Below, in pieces: positions 35,994 through 47,569 of a stretch of DNA of 64,000 nt. The stretch comes from Diphasiastrum complanatum (Eukaryota; Streptophyta; Lycopodiopsida; Lycopodiales; Lycopodiaceae): positions 50,936,195 to 51,000,194 of the forward strand of contig CM055097.1 of assembly GCA_029204225.1 (NCBI GenBank), in the 5' to 3' direction. Position 1 is the stretch's first letter; each line of letters opens with the position of its first letter. Under the pieces are notes generated by a model that did no database searches, was not told the DNA's origin, and saw nothing but the letters and a program-made list of their open reading frames with translations. The position numbers were made by a program, and so were the translations under genes.

Positions 35994-37910
35994 TCATCTA
36001 TGTGGTAACCATGGGAGCGTATAAAAAACGTCTCCAAACTGTAATAAAGAAAAACATCTAGTGCAACCTAAAATAGACACGTATGCGAGAATGTGCATAA
36101 TAATAATCATATGTGTCTCGGGTAAGATGTCAAGGCTGTGCTGCATCTGCTGTGCTGCTGCTGTAGATGTAATGCGAGCCACAATATGGGAAAGCACTGG
36201 AGTCTGGCGGCGGCGTCTGTGAGTATGAGCACGTGTATGTGTGATAGTAGTAGTAGTACGCCCCTGCGTAGAATGTCTGGTGGTATCCTGATGGTGAGAC
36301 GTACACTGTCTCTGATCTCTATGAGCATGAGAGCGGCCAACATCCTCGTCGTCATCTTCATCATAATCCTCATCCCCAGGTACTAAATCATGCGATCTCC
36401 GTCTAGTAAAGAACGAAGTAATCAATGGCTGTGAGGTAAAATGCTGGGGTGTCTCGTATAGATCTCTCCGTAGTCTGGACATCTCGTGTACCATGAGAGC
36501 GACACACCGTGGGTCCTCATAAGCTATGAGAGATCGTAGAGTGGTAGGCATCTCTCGGAACAGGTAGTGATATCGTCCTCTAATCTCATAATATAAAAGG
36601 CACCAAAATATAAAGTGCTCCTCAGACTCCACCTCACCTAGGGAGCAGAACTGGCAAATCCGCTCCGCTCTGGGAATACCGTGGAACCTCCCAGTCTCAA
36701 TAGCTAGCTGATGAGAGGACACCCTGAGGTGCCCCAATGTGAATCTGAGGCAATGTGACAATCCCGAGTCCAACTAGCGTGGCATGACCGGGGTCCCTGA
36801 TGCATCTAGCTCCGAGAAATGAGTCCGATAGAAAGCTAGCTTAACCCCTAACTGGTTACGCCAAGTCCGCTCTAGATATGTGCAATAAAGGAAGCGTCTG
36901 ATATACTGATGTGTGCCGGAGGGGAGCTCTGTGATGGAGATGCCAAATGATACAAGTAGGAGGTGAGAGGCCTGAGAGAACCATGATAGCCTGTAGCCCT
37001 AATCATGAAGACGCTGTGAGGAGGATAGTGCAACCTGTATGTATCGCCTGTCTATCTCTGGTAGTGCCTGTATCCTCTGTATATAGGTGATAAGCTGAAG
37101 AACTGCCTCGATCTGTATAGGTGGAACAGCAAACTCGGCCAGGAGAATCTCATGGGGAACAAAAGGCTTCGCTCGAATCAACCGAGCTAGCATGGTGGTC
37201 TGTAATCGTGAGACATTGGCCCAGTGTGAAGAAGGAAGACCTACATACCATGTCTCTGCCGCATATAAAGCCGTGGGGGTAACATTGGTATCGAAAAGGT
37301 GACACTTACTGCGAGCATCCTGGATGGACTTGCGGAAACAAAATCGCTCTAGCTGAACAAGGGAGGCATGTCCTTTCCCTAGTCGAGTGGTAGCGGCCTG
37401 TCTCATGCTAAAAGTAGGACCTGAGAAAAGGACCCTCAAGTATGTGTAGGAAGGGACCACCTCTAGAATCTGTCCGCCCAAAGTAAGCTCCTGTCGCTGC
37501 ATGAATGCCCTCGAAGTGTTGAAGACCATAACCTTGGTCTTCCCAATGTTCACCCCTAGGCCCCATCTGGTGCAAAACTCATGCAAGCAATCCAACTGTC
37601 GCTGTAGGCCCTCTCTGGTCGGTGAGACCAACACCACATCATCAGCATAAAGGAGGATAGCAATCAAGATGTCACCAAACCTGCAGCCAGTACCGCCACC
37701 CTGTGTAATGACTCTCTCCAACTCATCAATATACAAGCCAAAGAGGACTGGTGAGAGGGAACAACCCTGCTTCACCCCAATAGTGCTCCAAATGTGCTCA
37801 GATATGCCACTGCTTTGCTGGAAACAACCAAGGACACACTCATAAAGTGCCATCACAGCAAGAACAATGTCGGTGGAGAAGCCGAGGTCTCGGAGTCTCT
37901 GGATGAGCAA
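35994..37910 (-). pseudogene. LINE A reverse transcriptase and C-terminal domain
   Basis: 36999-37910 holds the RT palm: S-T-I-G-V-K-Q-G-C-S-L-S-P-V-L-F-G-L-Y-I-D-E-L, active site L-L-Y-A-D-D-V-V-L-V-S, and G-K-T-K-V-M-V-F-N. 35994-36773 holds the C-terminal part with a Cys/His finger I-C-Q-F-C-S-L-G-E-V-E-S-E-E-H-F-I-F-W-C, a long acidic/His/Thr-rich stretch and the final hydrophobic residues. A TAG near 36775 and a frameshift near 37000 break it. RT would copy LINE RNA at the nicked target. Confidence 0.85.
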
Positions 37911-37926
37911 TGAACGAGGAACAGAA

Positions 37927-38654
37927 TCAAAGGCTTTCCTGAAGTCTACAAAACAATAATAAACCCTCTCTCCTGTGCTTAGCCTCCTCAGTCAAGGCTC
38001 GCAATGTGAAAATGTGATCTGTCGTGGAATAATGTGCTCTGAAACCAGCCTGACCCATGGCATGCAGTCTCCTAGTCTCCGCCTCTGAGCTCACAATAGA
38101 CTGCAGTATAGTACCATATAATTTAGCCAGGACATGTCCGATCCTGATGGTGCGGTAGTTACTCGGAATCATGGGGTCACCATTCTTATGGATGGGGTGG
38201 ATAATGTTAGTGCACCAGGGAGACGGAAAGCCAGAGACAACTGCAGAGTTAAGAAGGGTGACTATAGTGGGTTACTGACTGATGGAGAGAGCGGCACTCA
38301 GTATCGTACCAAGGAGGGTGTACTGTTCGAGGTGTGCGTCGGGTCTTTCTGGGGTGGGGTTTTGTGGGGAGGGTTAATGATGCGGCCGTGTGGAGTGTCC
38401 TCGCTCTGGGCTCTCGTGTGTCTCCATGAAGAATAATATATCCCTGCCTGTAATGAAATCAACAAGGTCGCCTGCCGTAGAAGATGAGTGTATGTCAGCA
38501 TAGTTCCACACTCCAATCCGAAGGTGGTGTGGATGGGGCCCCGAGGTGCTCCCACCCCCGGGCATCCCAAATCCCTAGCACTAGGATCTGCTAGGTGCAC
38601 TATCAAGAAAGCGCACTCGTCCATCTCGGTAAATGACTCGTCTGCCAGACTCAC
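37927..38654 (-). pseudogene. LINE A ORF2 start joined to RT by deletion
   Basis: 38374-38565 encodes the endonuclease start (L-R-I-G-V-W-N-Y, F-F-M-E-T-H-E-S-P-E-R-G). Sequence then passes within about 100 bp to the RT N-terminus, readable as G-F-P-S-P-W-C-T-N-I-I-H-P near 38200 and then 37927-38172 with N-Y-R-T-I-R-I-G and M-G-Q-A-G-F-R. Compared with copy D, roughly 350 residues of endonuclease are missing. A one-base shift at about 37915-37940 separates the F-V-D-F-R-K-A-F-D motif. Confidence 0.7.
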
Positions 38655-39832
38655 GGGCTGCGTGAAAGGCCTTACGCCTCTCCTCTACCTGGATATATGT
38701 GAGGTCGTCATCCATATAGATAGTGGTGCCACGAAGCTTAGCTCTGCACCGCAAAGCGTCTCGACGACTCTCTAGAGAGGTGAAACGGATAATGAGTGTA
38801 GCGGCATCTCTGGAGGTCCTCCAAGCTGTATCTAGCCCATCTGTCATATGTCCTAGGGTGGTCTCAAGAAATCTCGTGGCCTCGACAGTGGCATCCTGTG
38901 TGTCTGGTATCCCACGAACCCTGATGTTGTGGGCCTTTTGCTCCCTCGACCTCTCTTCCGAAATGGTGGCGGAGATGACGGAAGAGATGGGGGCGCTAGG
39001 TTTGTGCCTTTCTGCAAGACTGCTGCCCATGAATCTTTATGCTGCTCTATTTTATTCTCAAGCTCCTTTATCTTGGTGGTGGTTGATTCCGATGCTGCAA
39101 CCTGCTTAGTGTTGATCACCTGCTCTAATGAAGCGACTTTGGACTGCAACACATTTTTTTCTTTGAGTAAGGAGACCACTATTCCTTTCAGTTGTGATAG
39201 TTCATATTTCAAAAGCTGGGAATCAGCTTTCATTTGGTCAGCTTCCCAGGAAGAGAATAGTTCCGTTGATTTGGAGGGAGTGTATGGAATGGGTACCGCA
39301 GATGGGGGAGCTATGGGTTCTTGAGGAATAGGGATAGGAAGAAGGCCTATAGGAGTGGTCAGAGCAATAGGGTGGGAGATTGATGGAGATGAGGAAGATG
39401 CAGAAGAAGAAGAAGATGAAAGAGAGGGAGGAACCACAGAGGATAAAGAAGAGAGTGAGAGTGGGGAAGAAGAAGAGGAGGAAGAAGAAGGTGCCACACC
39501 ATCTGTAGTCAGCGATGGCAGGTCTGAGGACAGCGAGAGGGCAGCGATGGGGGAGGTATTAGTGTCTGCAAAGAGGGGGGGGGGCTGTTTCCAGCAGCGA
39601 TGGAGCAGCTGTCTCTATCAGCGATGGAGGAACTATTATTTCCAACGAGGGAGGGGATGTTTCCAGCGAGGGAGGGGATGTTTTCAGCGAGGGAGGGGAG
39701 GAGGCAGGAGCGATTTCAGCGAGGGAGGGGGAGGAGACAATAGCGAGGGGGGAGCGGGTGGTCCGACGTGGAGGGAGTGAGGAGATGGTGCGAGAGACAG
39801 GAGGAGCAGATCCAGATCCGCGTGGAGCCATC

Positions 39833-39835
<3 letters not shown>
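38581..39835 (-). pseudogene. LINE A ORF1
   Basis: It starts M-A-P-R-G five bases after the (CT)n tract and opens with repeats of P-P-S-L-E-T-S/I (39559-39830). A frameshift leads to 38853-39497: a Ser-rich lead, P-Y-T-P-S-K-S, then a coiled coil. Another shift leads to 38581-39030 with H-N-I-R-V-R-G-I-P-D, T-L-I-I-R-F-T-S-L and D-D-D-L-T-Y-I-Q-V-E. Organisation equals the other copies. Three frames show it is dead. Confidence 0.65.

Positions 39836-39891
<56 letters not shown>
39836..39891. repeat. (GA)n tract at the LINE A 5' end
   Basis: About 56 bp, CT on the LINE sense strand. Upstream on that strand is the 3' tail of another LINE. Confidence 0.95.
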
Positions 39892-39894
<3 letters not shown>

Positions 39895-39960
39895 AGAATT
39901 ATTATTATTAACATCTTTTGGTACCCAAAGGTACATAAGAACACCTTCATATATTTAGCA
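39892..39960 (-). mobile_element. 3' tail of another LINE copy
   Basis: The minus strand reads TTCTTAT, hairpin GTACC-TTTG-GGTAC (39921-39934), then AAAAGATGTTAATAATAATAATTC and directly (CT)n. Order and spacing match the 3' ends of LINE A and LINE E (CTTAT, hairpin, A-rich, ATTAATAAAGC). How far it extends beyond 39960 is unclear; the body is not recognisable. Confidence 0.6.
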
Positions 39961-40235
39961 TTTACCACAATGACACGAAGCACAAAAGAATTGGTGTTAT
40001 ATTTAGTGAAGTGTGTAACTCAAGTTGTTTGCAGAGAATGGTGGGTATCAATTGTTTCTCAAATCTTATATTGAAAGGTTGGGATATTTCACTTATAAAA
40101 CTCAGCTTTTGATCAAGGTGTAGGTTTTGTGTTAAAAGCATGCGCTCACTATTCCAGGTTTATATATGACATTGAAGGCAAAACACAATATGGTTTATTG
40201 ATCTTTCAATTATGACAAGGCTCTTCCATTTTGAG
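39961..40235. other. unassigned spacer
   Basis: No gene or repeat is recognised. Its last five bases TTGAG (40231-40235) are the target duplication of the chromovirus. Confidence 0.5.
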
Positions 40236-40717
40236 TGTCACAAGCCAGTCTCTCCAAGCTCATGAATCCTAGAAGCCGGTGTGTAGAATGAACCTCCCAA
40301 CCATAGGCACCCCCTCCTTGAGTCCTTCTACCTGCTATTCCCGTCAACTGGCACATGGCATCCACCTGTGGGTGATCAGTCCACTTGGCATGCCTAGCCC
40401 TTGTGACCTGTGAATACTGAGTGACTCATAGGGTACCACCCCCGTGCCCCGCCAAAGACCTGTGACCATCTTGGTCACCCCGACTACTTGCCGGCTAGCA
40501 TCTCGTCACTGAGGGCTAGGGTCGTCCCGACGGTCAAGACACACAGCATCTCTGACAACTTGTCAGGCGGCCACACCGGGTCACTGCTCATGACGCACCG
40601 GTCCCAACTTGGGACTGATGTCCTCCTCGGTCACTGGCCCTTGCCAATACTTGGCCTCAGGCCCTCAGGTGACCGGCCGTGCCAAGGTCATGATAAAGTC
40701 GTAACTGGACTCTAACA
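40236..40717 (-). repeat. 3' LTR of the chromovirus
   Basis: 482 bp; on plus it starts TGTCACAAGCC and ends GACTCTAACA. The polypurine tract AAAGGAGGGAAGGAT lies directly upstream on minus (40718-40732). Confidence 0.95.
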
Positions 40718-40732
40718 ATCCTTCCCTCCTTT
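40718..40732 (-). promoter_or_regulatory. polypurine tract of the chromovirus
   Basis: On minus AAAGGAGGGAAGGAT abuts the first base of the 3' LTR (TGTTAGAG). Confidence 0.85.
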
Positions 40733-40739
40733 GGCAAGT

Positions 40740-42154
40740 CATCAGTCCTCGATGACAAACTCTGGGTAAGACTTCTGCAACGCCTGCCGTGTCTCCTAGG
40801 TAGCATCTGACAACAATGCCCTTTCCAGGTTACTAGATACTCTTGAAGGAGACGATTCCGCAATCGTCGCTCTCTTCGATCTAGGATTCTGTCTGGCCCA
40901 TAACCTGTGGTGTCTTTCTCCTCAAGAGACACTAGACCTTCCACCAGGCTATCGCCATCGTGCAAACATTTCTTCAGTTTGCTAACATGGAATACTGGAT
41001 GCACCTTGCATCCAACAGGTAGTTGTAGCTTATAAGCTACTTGGCTCACCTTCTTAATAATCAACCATGGTCCACAATACCTAGGAGATAACTTGGCGCA
41101 CTTTCTTGTGCGTAGCACCTTTGACTTTGAAGGGACTAATAAATACACCCAATCTCCATTCTCAAATTCCCGATAGGTACGGTTCTCACGAGAATAACTC
41201 TCTGCCCTAGCTACAGCTTTGGACAAGTTATCTCGTGCCAACTCTAGCTTCTGCTGAATCTGAGCCAAAAACTCTACAGCACTAGGTACCCTATGCGGAA
41301 GCCCTATGATTGCAGGACTCAGTGGCCTGAAACCATAATTGAGGTCAAATGGACTCAATCCAGTGGACGCATGTCTCTTATCATTGTACACGAACTCCAA
41401 TAGAAGGTAAATGCTTTACCCAGTCTGTTTGCGTACTACTCACATATGCCCAAAGCATATCTTCCAAGATCTGATTCACTCGCTCTGTCTGGCCATCCGT
41501 CTGAGGATGCTCAGAGCTACTCATCCGCAACTGTGTTCCCAACTTGGCGAACACCTCAATCCAGAAATTTCCCGTAAACTTGGGATCCCTGTCAGAAACT
41601 ATGGACTTCGGAAGACCATGTAACCTGACAATATTCTGAATAAACAACTCAACCACTTGCGGAGCTGTGACCTTCTTGGTCGTTGCGATGAAATGAGCCA
41701 TCTTGGAAAACCCGTCTACCACTACCATAACGGAATTGAATCCATTCTGGGTCTTGGGTAGCCCAACAATAAAATCCATAGAGATGATTTCCCACCTTCC
41801 TGTAGGTATCTCAAGTGGATGTAGCAAGCCCGAAGGACTTACTCTCTCGGCCTTGTTCACCTGACAAGTCGTGCAACGCTGGACAAACTCTCTTGCATCC
41901 CGCTGCAATCGTGGCCAAAAATAATGCCTTCTCAAAAGCTCACTGGTCTTATCAATACTAGGGTGCCCTGCTCAGGGACTATCATGGCATTCATGAAGTA
42001 TCTTACCACGAAGATCCTTCACGTCTGGCACGAAAACTTTTCCATTTCTCAATAACATACCATCCTTCACGGTGTATGTTAAATATGTACTGGTGTGTGC
42101 CTCTACGGAAGCGACAGCCTCGACTGACTCCTCAATTGGTCGACTACCTTGCAC
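40740..42154 (-). pseudogene. chromovirus integrase with chromodomain
   Basis: 41972-42154 carries the start of the HHCC finger (H-E-C-H-D) and 41381-41935 its end (C-T-T-C-Q-V-N-K-A-E) and the core: M-D-F-I-V-G-L-P, V-S-D-R-D-P-K-F and D-G-Q-T-E-R-V-N. After a frameshift near 41395, 40657-41400 holds Y-G-F-R-P-L-S-P-A and the G-P-W-L-I-I-K-K-V domain. It ends in a chromodomain-like segment, P-D-R-I-L-D-R-R-E-R-R and E-Y-L-V-T-W-K-G-H. The chromodomain directs insertion to marked chromatin. Frame breaks occur at 41395 and near 42120 and a stop near 41970. Confidence 0.88.
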
Positions 42155-42921
42155 GCATTAGGCCACACACGCTGACAATGCAGGTCCTTTTCTTGAGCCT
42201 TCTTAATCTCCTCCATGAGACTACTATCAACCACAGTAAAGCTCATCTGATGCAGTATACGAGATAGTGCATCAGCGACCACATTTTCCTTCCCTCTTCG
42301 GAAGCGAATTTCCAAATGAAATTCCTGCATCAGCTCGGCCCACCAAGCTTGGCGGCCCTTCAAATCTGGCTGAGTGCAAAAATACCTTAAAGTATGATGA
42401 TCAGTGTACACATAAAACGCGGCGCCATATAAATAATGTCTCCACACCTTGAGCACATGCATAATCGCATACAGCTCTTGCTCGTGTGTAGGATATCTCT
42501 GTTGAGCTGGTGTCAACTTCTTACTTTCAAAGGCTACTGGTCTACCCTCTTGGCTCAACACTGCACCTATGGCAATGCCACTTGCATCCATCTCTAGGTC
42601 AAAAGGTTTCTGGGTATCCACAATCTTGAGAACTGGAGCCGTGGCCACAGACTCCTTCAAGTTTTCAAAACGTTGCTGAGCTTCAGCATCCCATCGAACC
42701 ACAGTGTTGTTTTTCCTTAACTGGTCCGTTAAAGGAGCAGCTATCCAGGAATAATTCCTAACGAACCGCCGGTAGAACTTACAAAAGCCTAAGAAAGACT
42801 GTAATTGGCGTATATCGGCAGGCCTCGGCCACTTCTTAACCACAGCCACCTTGGCTAGATCAACCGAAATACCCTCAGCTGTCACTACGTGACCCAAATA
42901 CTCGACACGAGTCTTACACAA
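42103..42921 (-). pseudogene. chromovirus RT C-terminus and RNase H
   Basis: This frame starts directly after an in-frame TAG and holds Y-L-G-H-V-V-T, F-L-G-F-C-K-F-Y-R-R-F, then RNase H with E-M-D-A-S-G-I-A-I-G-A-V-L-S-Q and T-H-E-Q-E-L-Y-A-I, ending in D-A-L-S-R. RNase H removes the RNA strand during cDNA synthesis. A frameshift near 42110-42150 cuts it from integrase. Confidence 0.88.
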
Positions 42922-43575
42922 CTAAGTCTTCTGAGCATTGGCATACAAAACAGAAGCTTGTAACTTGCCCAAAACGGTCTTGAGATGAATCTCATGCTCC
43001 TCAACCGCTTCACTAAAAACAAATATATCGTCAATAAAATTGACGACAAACTTACCCATATAGTCTCGCAAGACATCGTTCATGAGCATCATGAACGTGG
43101 CTGGGGCATTGGTTAACCCAAATGGCATAACCAAAAATTCATAATGACCGAAACGGGTTCGGAAGGCCGTCTTCTGGACGTCTTCATCTCGAATCCGTAT
43201 TTGATGGTATCCACTTTTGAGATCTATCTTACTGAAAATGGTTGCACCTTGCAACGCATCCAGTAGATCATCAATCATGGGCATCGGATACCTGTGCTTT
43301 ACAGTGATCTTATTCAATCCCCTGTAATCTACACACATCCGGAAACTACCATCCTTTTTCTTAACAAGTAAAATAGGAGAGGCGAAAGGTGAATAACTTG
43401 GACGGATGTACCCCAACTTGAGATACTCCTTCAACATCTTTCTGACTTCCTCTTCCTCTTTTAGGCTCATCCTATAAGGAGGCCTCCATACCGGACTTGC
43501 CCCTGGAACAAGCTCAATACGATGATCAACGTTCCGACTAGGCGGCAATCCCTCTGGCATATTACTAATTAGCAC
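42922..43575 (-). pseudogene. chromovirus reverse transcriptase palm
   Basis: The frame shows [50 protein letters not shown] and active site F-I-D-D-I-F-V-F-S. It is in register with protease upstream (TAG at 43585-43587) and RNase H downstream (TAG at about 42920), so two nonsense codons interrupt one long polyprotein. Confidence 0.9.
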
Positions 43576-43584
43576 GTGTTTGAA

Positions 43585-44250
43585 CTACGTGCGGATGGAC
43601 TTCTCCAACTCACTTGCTGGGTCACATCTAGACTGTAATGCAAATACATGTGCACTAGGGGATGCAAAAGTAAATGAAGCTTCTTGTGGTTTATTAGTGA
43701 GTGTGCTTATCTGATTATTATGAACATAAGAATCAAAATTGAAATCAACATTCACATAACACAACCACAAATACTGAATCTCCATTCTCTCTATTTGCAT
43801 ATAGGTAACAAGAGGACTCTCAACAGATGGTCTCTCCCCCTTTAAGACATGAGACATACCCTCATGCCCGAACTTATACACATGTGATTTAAAATCTATA
43901 GCGGGCCGATTACTTGCATGCCACCACTTACCAAGTACAATATGAAACTTAGCTAGTTTAGTGATTTCAAAATCTAACTTCTCGGTATACGTCTGAATAG
44001 ACAAAGGCGCCTGAGAGATTCTTTCATCCCAAACCTCTGTTCCCTTACCATCTGGCATCTCAACAGTATACCGGTAATCAGATGGAACAGTAGCCAAGTG
44101 AAATTTCTTCACCACACGAGAATTGATCATATTATGCGAGGAACCGGTGTCAAATAAGACGAGCACGTCATGACCTTCCAGTTTTCCCCTCATGCGTATC
44201 AGTTCACTATCTGGAAACTGATAAGCTTCCCGCGCTTTGGTGGACAACAA
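43585..44250 (-). pseudogene. chromovirus protease
   Basis: A retropepsin with V-L-V-L-F-D-T-G-S-S-H-N near residues 30-41, K-F-H-I-V-L-G-K-W-W-H-A-S at about 105 in place of the usual LG-x-D/W-W-L, and Y-K-F-G-H-E-G. It overlaps the gag end in another frame by about 50 bp, so a frameshift fuses or separates gag and pol here. Confidence 0.85.
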
Positions 44251-45463
44251 ACTGGTGCCTCTGGAACAAGCTTCCGCACTGAAATAGTCATGACACGACG
44301 AGTGTCCTCATCATCACTTACCAACAAGTCATCCAAAATTTCCTCATCCTTGCCCTCATCTTGACGTTGCATAGTATGGAGCTTCTTGCTCGTACGTCGA
44401 GGACAATCATTGAAAAGATGCTTGCCAAGACAGAAAAAACATAATCCGTCTTTCTCGGCCTTTGCCTTTTGCTCAGGACTGAGGGGAGACTTGTCGTAAG
44501 CACGACGAGCCATAGGAGATCCCGCCTTGCGCTTCAAAGTCTGCTGCATCTGGATAGGATCCTTATGCGAAAAGCCTTTCTGAACAGCTTGGCCAGACTT
44601 TCGCGAACCCTTCTTCTGAGGCCAGCTTGGCGCTCCAGATTCAGCCTTGGTGCGCACATTACCTTCAAAGTTGAGAGTTGTAGCAACTGCCTCTTCTAAG
44701 GTCTTGCACACTTCATTAAGCACCGAAGGCCTCAACTTTTCACGAAGGCCAAATATGAACTTGTGGACTACCAGCCACTCGGGAATCTCTTCCAGAATCT
44801 TGATGAGTATCTCCCGATACCTGTCAACATATTCCTGCACCATGTACTGCCTCTGACGATGCAAAAGCCAAGCATCCGTCGCACGCACATGCTCATGTGG
44901 AGGAATAAACTGAGCTCTAAAAGCTCGCTTAAACTCAAGCCAGGTGGATGGAGCCTGGTTAGACTTCAACACTTGCACCACCACCTGTCAGCAAAATCAG
45001 TGAAATGGTAAGCAGCTTTGCGGACCCGCCAACCCTCATCAGTTTGGGACCGTTTCAAATCAAAATACTCTTCCCACTTATGCAACCACTGATCTACGAT
45101 ATCAGTATTGCGTTGGGGAGTGTTTCCAGCGAAACGGGTAGGTTTAATATCTTTGTCTTCTGGATAGGGTGGAGGTAACATAGGACGAACAGCAGAAGAC
45201 GGATAAGGTGGAGCATATTGCGAGAAAGACGCATAACCACCGGCTACCATCATTGCTCGCATCTCTGCGATGGTCTTTTCCACACTATCCATGCGAGCTT
45301 GCACAGAAGGGGAAGTACCAGCAGGCGAACGGGCAGCCACTGTAGGCGGATTATGGGCAGGACTAAGCACAGGGCTGGGTGGTGGTGATGGAAGAGCAAC
45401 GGGTGGACTGAGCGGAATATCAACTCTATCATCTTCCATTATGAAACACAACAGAGACAGCAC
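44199..45463 (-). pseudogene. gag: chromovirus gag
   Basis: 44966-45463 opens with a Pro-rich leader and begins the capsid (W-L-H-K-W-E-E-Y-F). A one-base shift near 44975 leads to 44199-44984: W-L-E-F-K-R-A-F-R-A-Q-F-I-P, E-Y-V-D-R-Y-R-E-I and a CCHC knuckle C-F-F-C-L-G-K-H-L-F-N-D-C near residue 180. Only the shift prevents a full Gag. The start at 45463 is the first Met after the leader sequence. Confidence 0.85.
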
Positions 45464-46228
45464 AGAATCAAGCTAAAAATTGCACTTATTGAAACACAGT
45501 CAGGAAAAGAAATGTTCAGCCTATTCACAATTTAGAACTGAAAGAGACAAAAGGCAACTGGAAAGTAACAAAGCCAAGGACAGGTAGTACTTCCCTTACG
45601 TCCTACGCTGGTACACAAGTCGGTAAAGAACTTAATTTGGGTACCAAATCGGCTTGAAAGTCGAAAAAAAACAGGAATAAAGTGGGTTTAGGGTTTAGGG
45701 TCGAATTTCTTCCAAACGGCAAAAGCTTTTCACGAACGGTCAATTAGCAGTAGGTCGCCCTCCTACTAGGCCCAATTTGAAACTTTAACAGCAGAAATCA
45801 GAGATAAATCGGAGAAGTTATGTCCAATCCAAAAATCTGACCTGTTTTTTGCTTGGAAACCGACTTTTTAGGTAAAAAGAGGCAAATCTGCTCCAAAACT
45901 GGCGTATAATGGCTCTAAAGGATCACTATGGATACAAGAAACATGCTCCCAAAATCTGATCAGGATCTGAGAAGGCTCCGGAAAGTTATGAGCGAAAATC
46001 CTTTTAAAAAAATGCGCTGGAGCATCTGATTTCTTTTGCCAAGTTTATCCTCCCTCAAACTGGTGTTTGTGGGCTCCCTGTATGCTGGAACAGCAGCGCT
46101 GGAGGCCCACCTTTCTTCTCCAATCTGTCTCCCACGTTTTCTCCCTCCAAAATCCTTCAAAAACAAGCAAAATCTGACAATTTCTACACTTTCTATCTCT
46201 AGAACGACGTTTTCTCTCTCTAGAACGA
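45464..46228 (-). other. 5' leader of the chromovirus
   Basis: About 760 bp lie between the primer-binding site and gag. A 137-codon frame at 45960-46373 runs from the leader into the LTR and is probably chance. No other feature is seen. Confidence 0.6.
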
Positions 46229-46241
46229 GGCTCTGATACCA
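46229..46241 (-). promoter_or_regulatory. primer-binding site, initiator Met-tRNA
   Basis: On minus TGGTATCAGAGCC lies two bases after the 5' LTR. Confidence 0.92.
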
Positions 46242-46243
46242 AT

Positions 46244-46722
46244 TGTCACAAGCCAGTCTCTCCAAGCTTGTGAATCCTAGAAGCCGGTGTGTAGAATGAA
46301 CCTCCCAACCATAGGCACCCCCTCCTTGAGTCCTTCTACCTACTATTCCCGTCAACTGGCACATGGCATCCACCTGTGGGTGATCAGTCCACTTGGCATG
46401 CCTAGCCCCTGTGACTTGTGAATACTGAGTGACTCATAGGGTACCACCCCCGTGCCCCACCAAAGCCCTGTGCCCCTCTTGGTCACCCCGACTACTTGCC
46501 GGCTAGCATCTCGTCACTGAGGGCTAGGGTCCCGACGGTCAAGACACACCGCATCTCTGACAACTTGTCAGGCGGCCACACCGGGTCACTGCTCATGACG
46601 CACCGGTCCCAACTTGGGACTAATGTCCTCCTCGGTCACTGGCCCTTGCCAATACTTGGCCTCAGGCCCTCAAGTGACCGGCCGTGCCAAGGTCATGATA
46701 AAGTCGTAACTGGACTCTAACA
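46244..46722 (-). repeat. 5' LTR of the chromovirus
   Basis: 479 bp with the same termini as the copy at 40236-40717. Target duplication TTGAG follows (46723-46727). Confidence 0.95.
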
Positions 46723-46727
46723 TTGAG

Positions 46728-47311
46728 TCTATACACTTCATCCGCCCTTCATGTAGAGCAATAGAACTAGTGGCTTATACACTTTAGTGCCCTTCATGTA
46801 GGGCAATATTCTATCAATCATCAGTTAATCTCTACTATACTTTGAAATTCAAGAAAATGATGGAATTGTACGAACATGCTCCTATGCAACATCTATAATT
46901 CAATTATCAATATCACATACAATTCGCTTGCCTCAGAAATTTTATTCAATTCGAATCGAGACAAAATTGCGTAGCTAGTCACTATTGGCCCGAAGCTTGG
47001 GTTCCTTATCTAATATCAACAACTACCCTCAAATCCATACTACATAGCCTCTCTGGATGATGAGAAAGATATAACACTTCTTCATGGTCCATGGACATGG
47101 TTGGAACTTGGGATGTAACTCCAAAGTGTGCACACGTGCTTCAGCCTCCAAGTAGCAACTATGCTTTTGAAGAAGGGAGCAGTTGCTGGTCCTTCATTGG
47201 ATTTAATATCTATGATGTGTTGGGATTACATGAACAGAAAGTCTATGACTGAAATTAAGTACTGAATTCTAAGTAATTACATATAAGTTATAATAATGCT
47301 TGCAGCTTTAG
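46728..47311. other. unassigned spacer
   Basis: AT-rich, with a short local repeat around 46740-46810 (CTTCATGTAGRGCAATA twice). No coding frame is recognised. Confidence 0.5.
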
Positions 47312-47324
47312 CCCCCCCCCCCCC

Positions 47325-47374
<50 letters not shown>
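47312..47374. repeat. C24 run followed by (CT)20
   Basis: A homopolymer of about 24 C passes into a CT dinucleotide tract that abuts the 5' end of LINE C. Confidence 0.95.
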
Positions 47375-47376
<2 letters not shown>

Positions 47377-47569
47377 CACGATCTCTCCTGGCGCGATGGC
47401 TCTGCTGCCCTTGTCCTACCCTGCTGATCTATACGGCTCCTACACGCTGGCCTCGCTGACCTGTACCGCTCCGCTCGCTGACCTGTACCGCCTCGTTGAC
47501 CTGTACCACTCCGCTGTGCGGCTCCTGCTGGCGTGTCCTCCCTCGATCTGACCCTACCTTTGAAGCTTC

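Larger units (their letters stand above)
35939..39835 (-). mobile_element. LINE copy A, endonuclease mostly deleted
   Basis: Its 5' end follows the (CT)n tract ending at 39836 (minus strand). Parts: ORF1 39830-38581, start of ORF2 endonuclease 38565-38370, then a large internal deletion, RT from about 38280 to 36999, and the C-terminal domain to 35994. The 3' end has a 14-nt hairpin (35959-35972), then ATTAATAAAGC, then (CT)n. There are several frameshifts. Confidence 0.88.
40236..46722 (-). mobile_element. complete but mutated chromovirus (Ty3/gypsy)
   Basis: The element has two LTRs (40236-40717 and 46244-46722), target duplication TTGAG on both sides (40231-40235 and 46723-46727), an initiator Met-tRNA primer-binding site and a polypurine tract. 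On minus the order is gag, protease, RT, RNase H, integrase with chromodomain. The LTRs differ at about a dozen positions plus a 3-bp indel (roughly 2.5%), and several frameshifts and stops are present. It is older than the copia-type element at 1.4-6.9 kb. Confidence 0.95.

Noticed and set aside
40488-40715. 75-codon frame in the LTR, repeated at 46496
   Set aside because: Both copies are the same LTR sequence on the antisense strand.
45960-46373. 137-codon frame in the chromovirus leader and LTR
   Set aside because: It spans the LTR boundary and has no gag-like motif; treated as chance.
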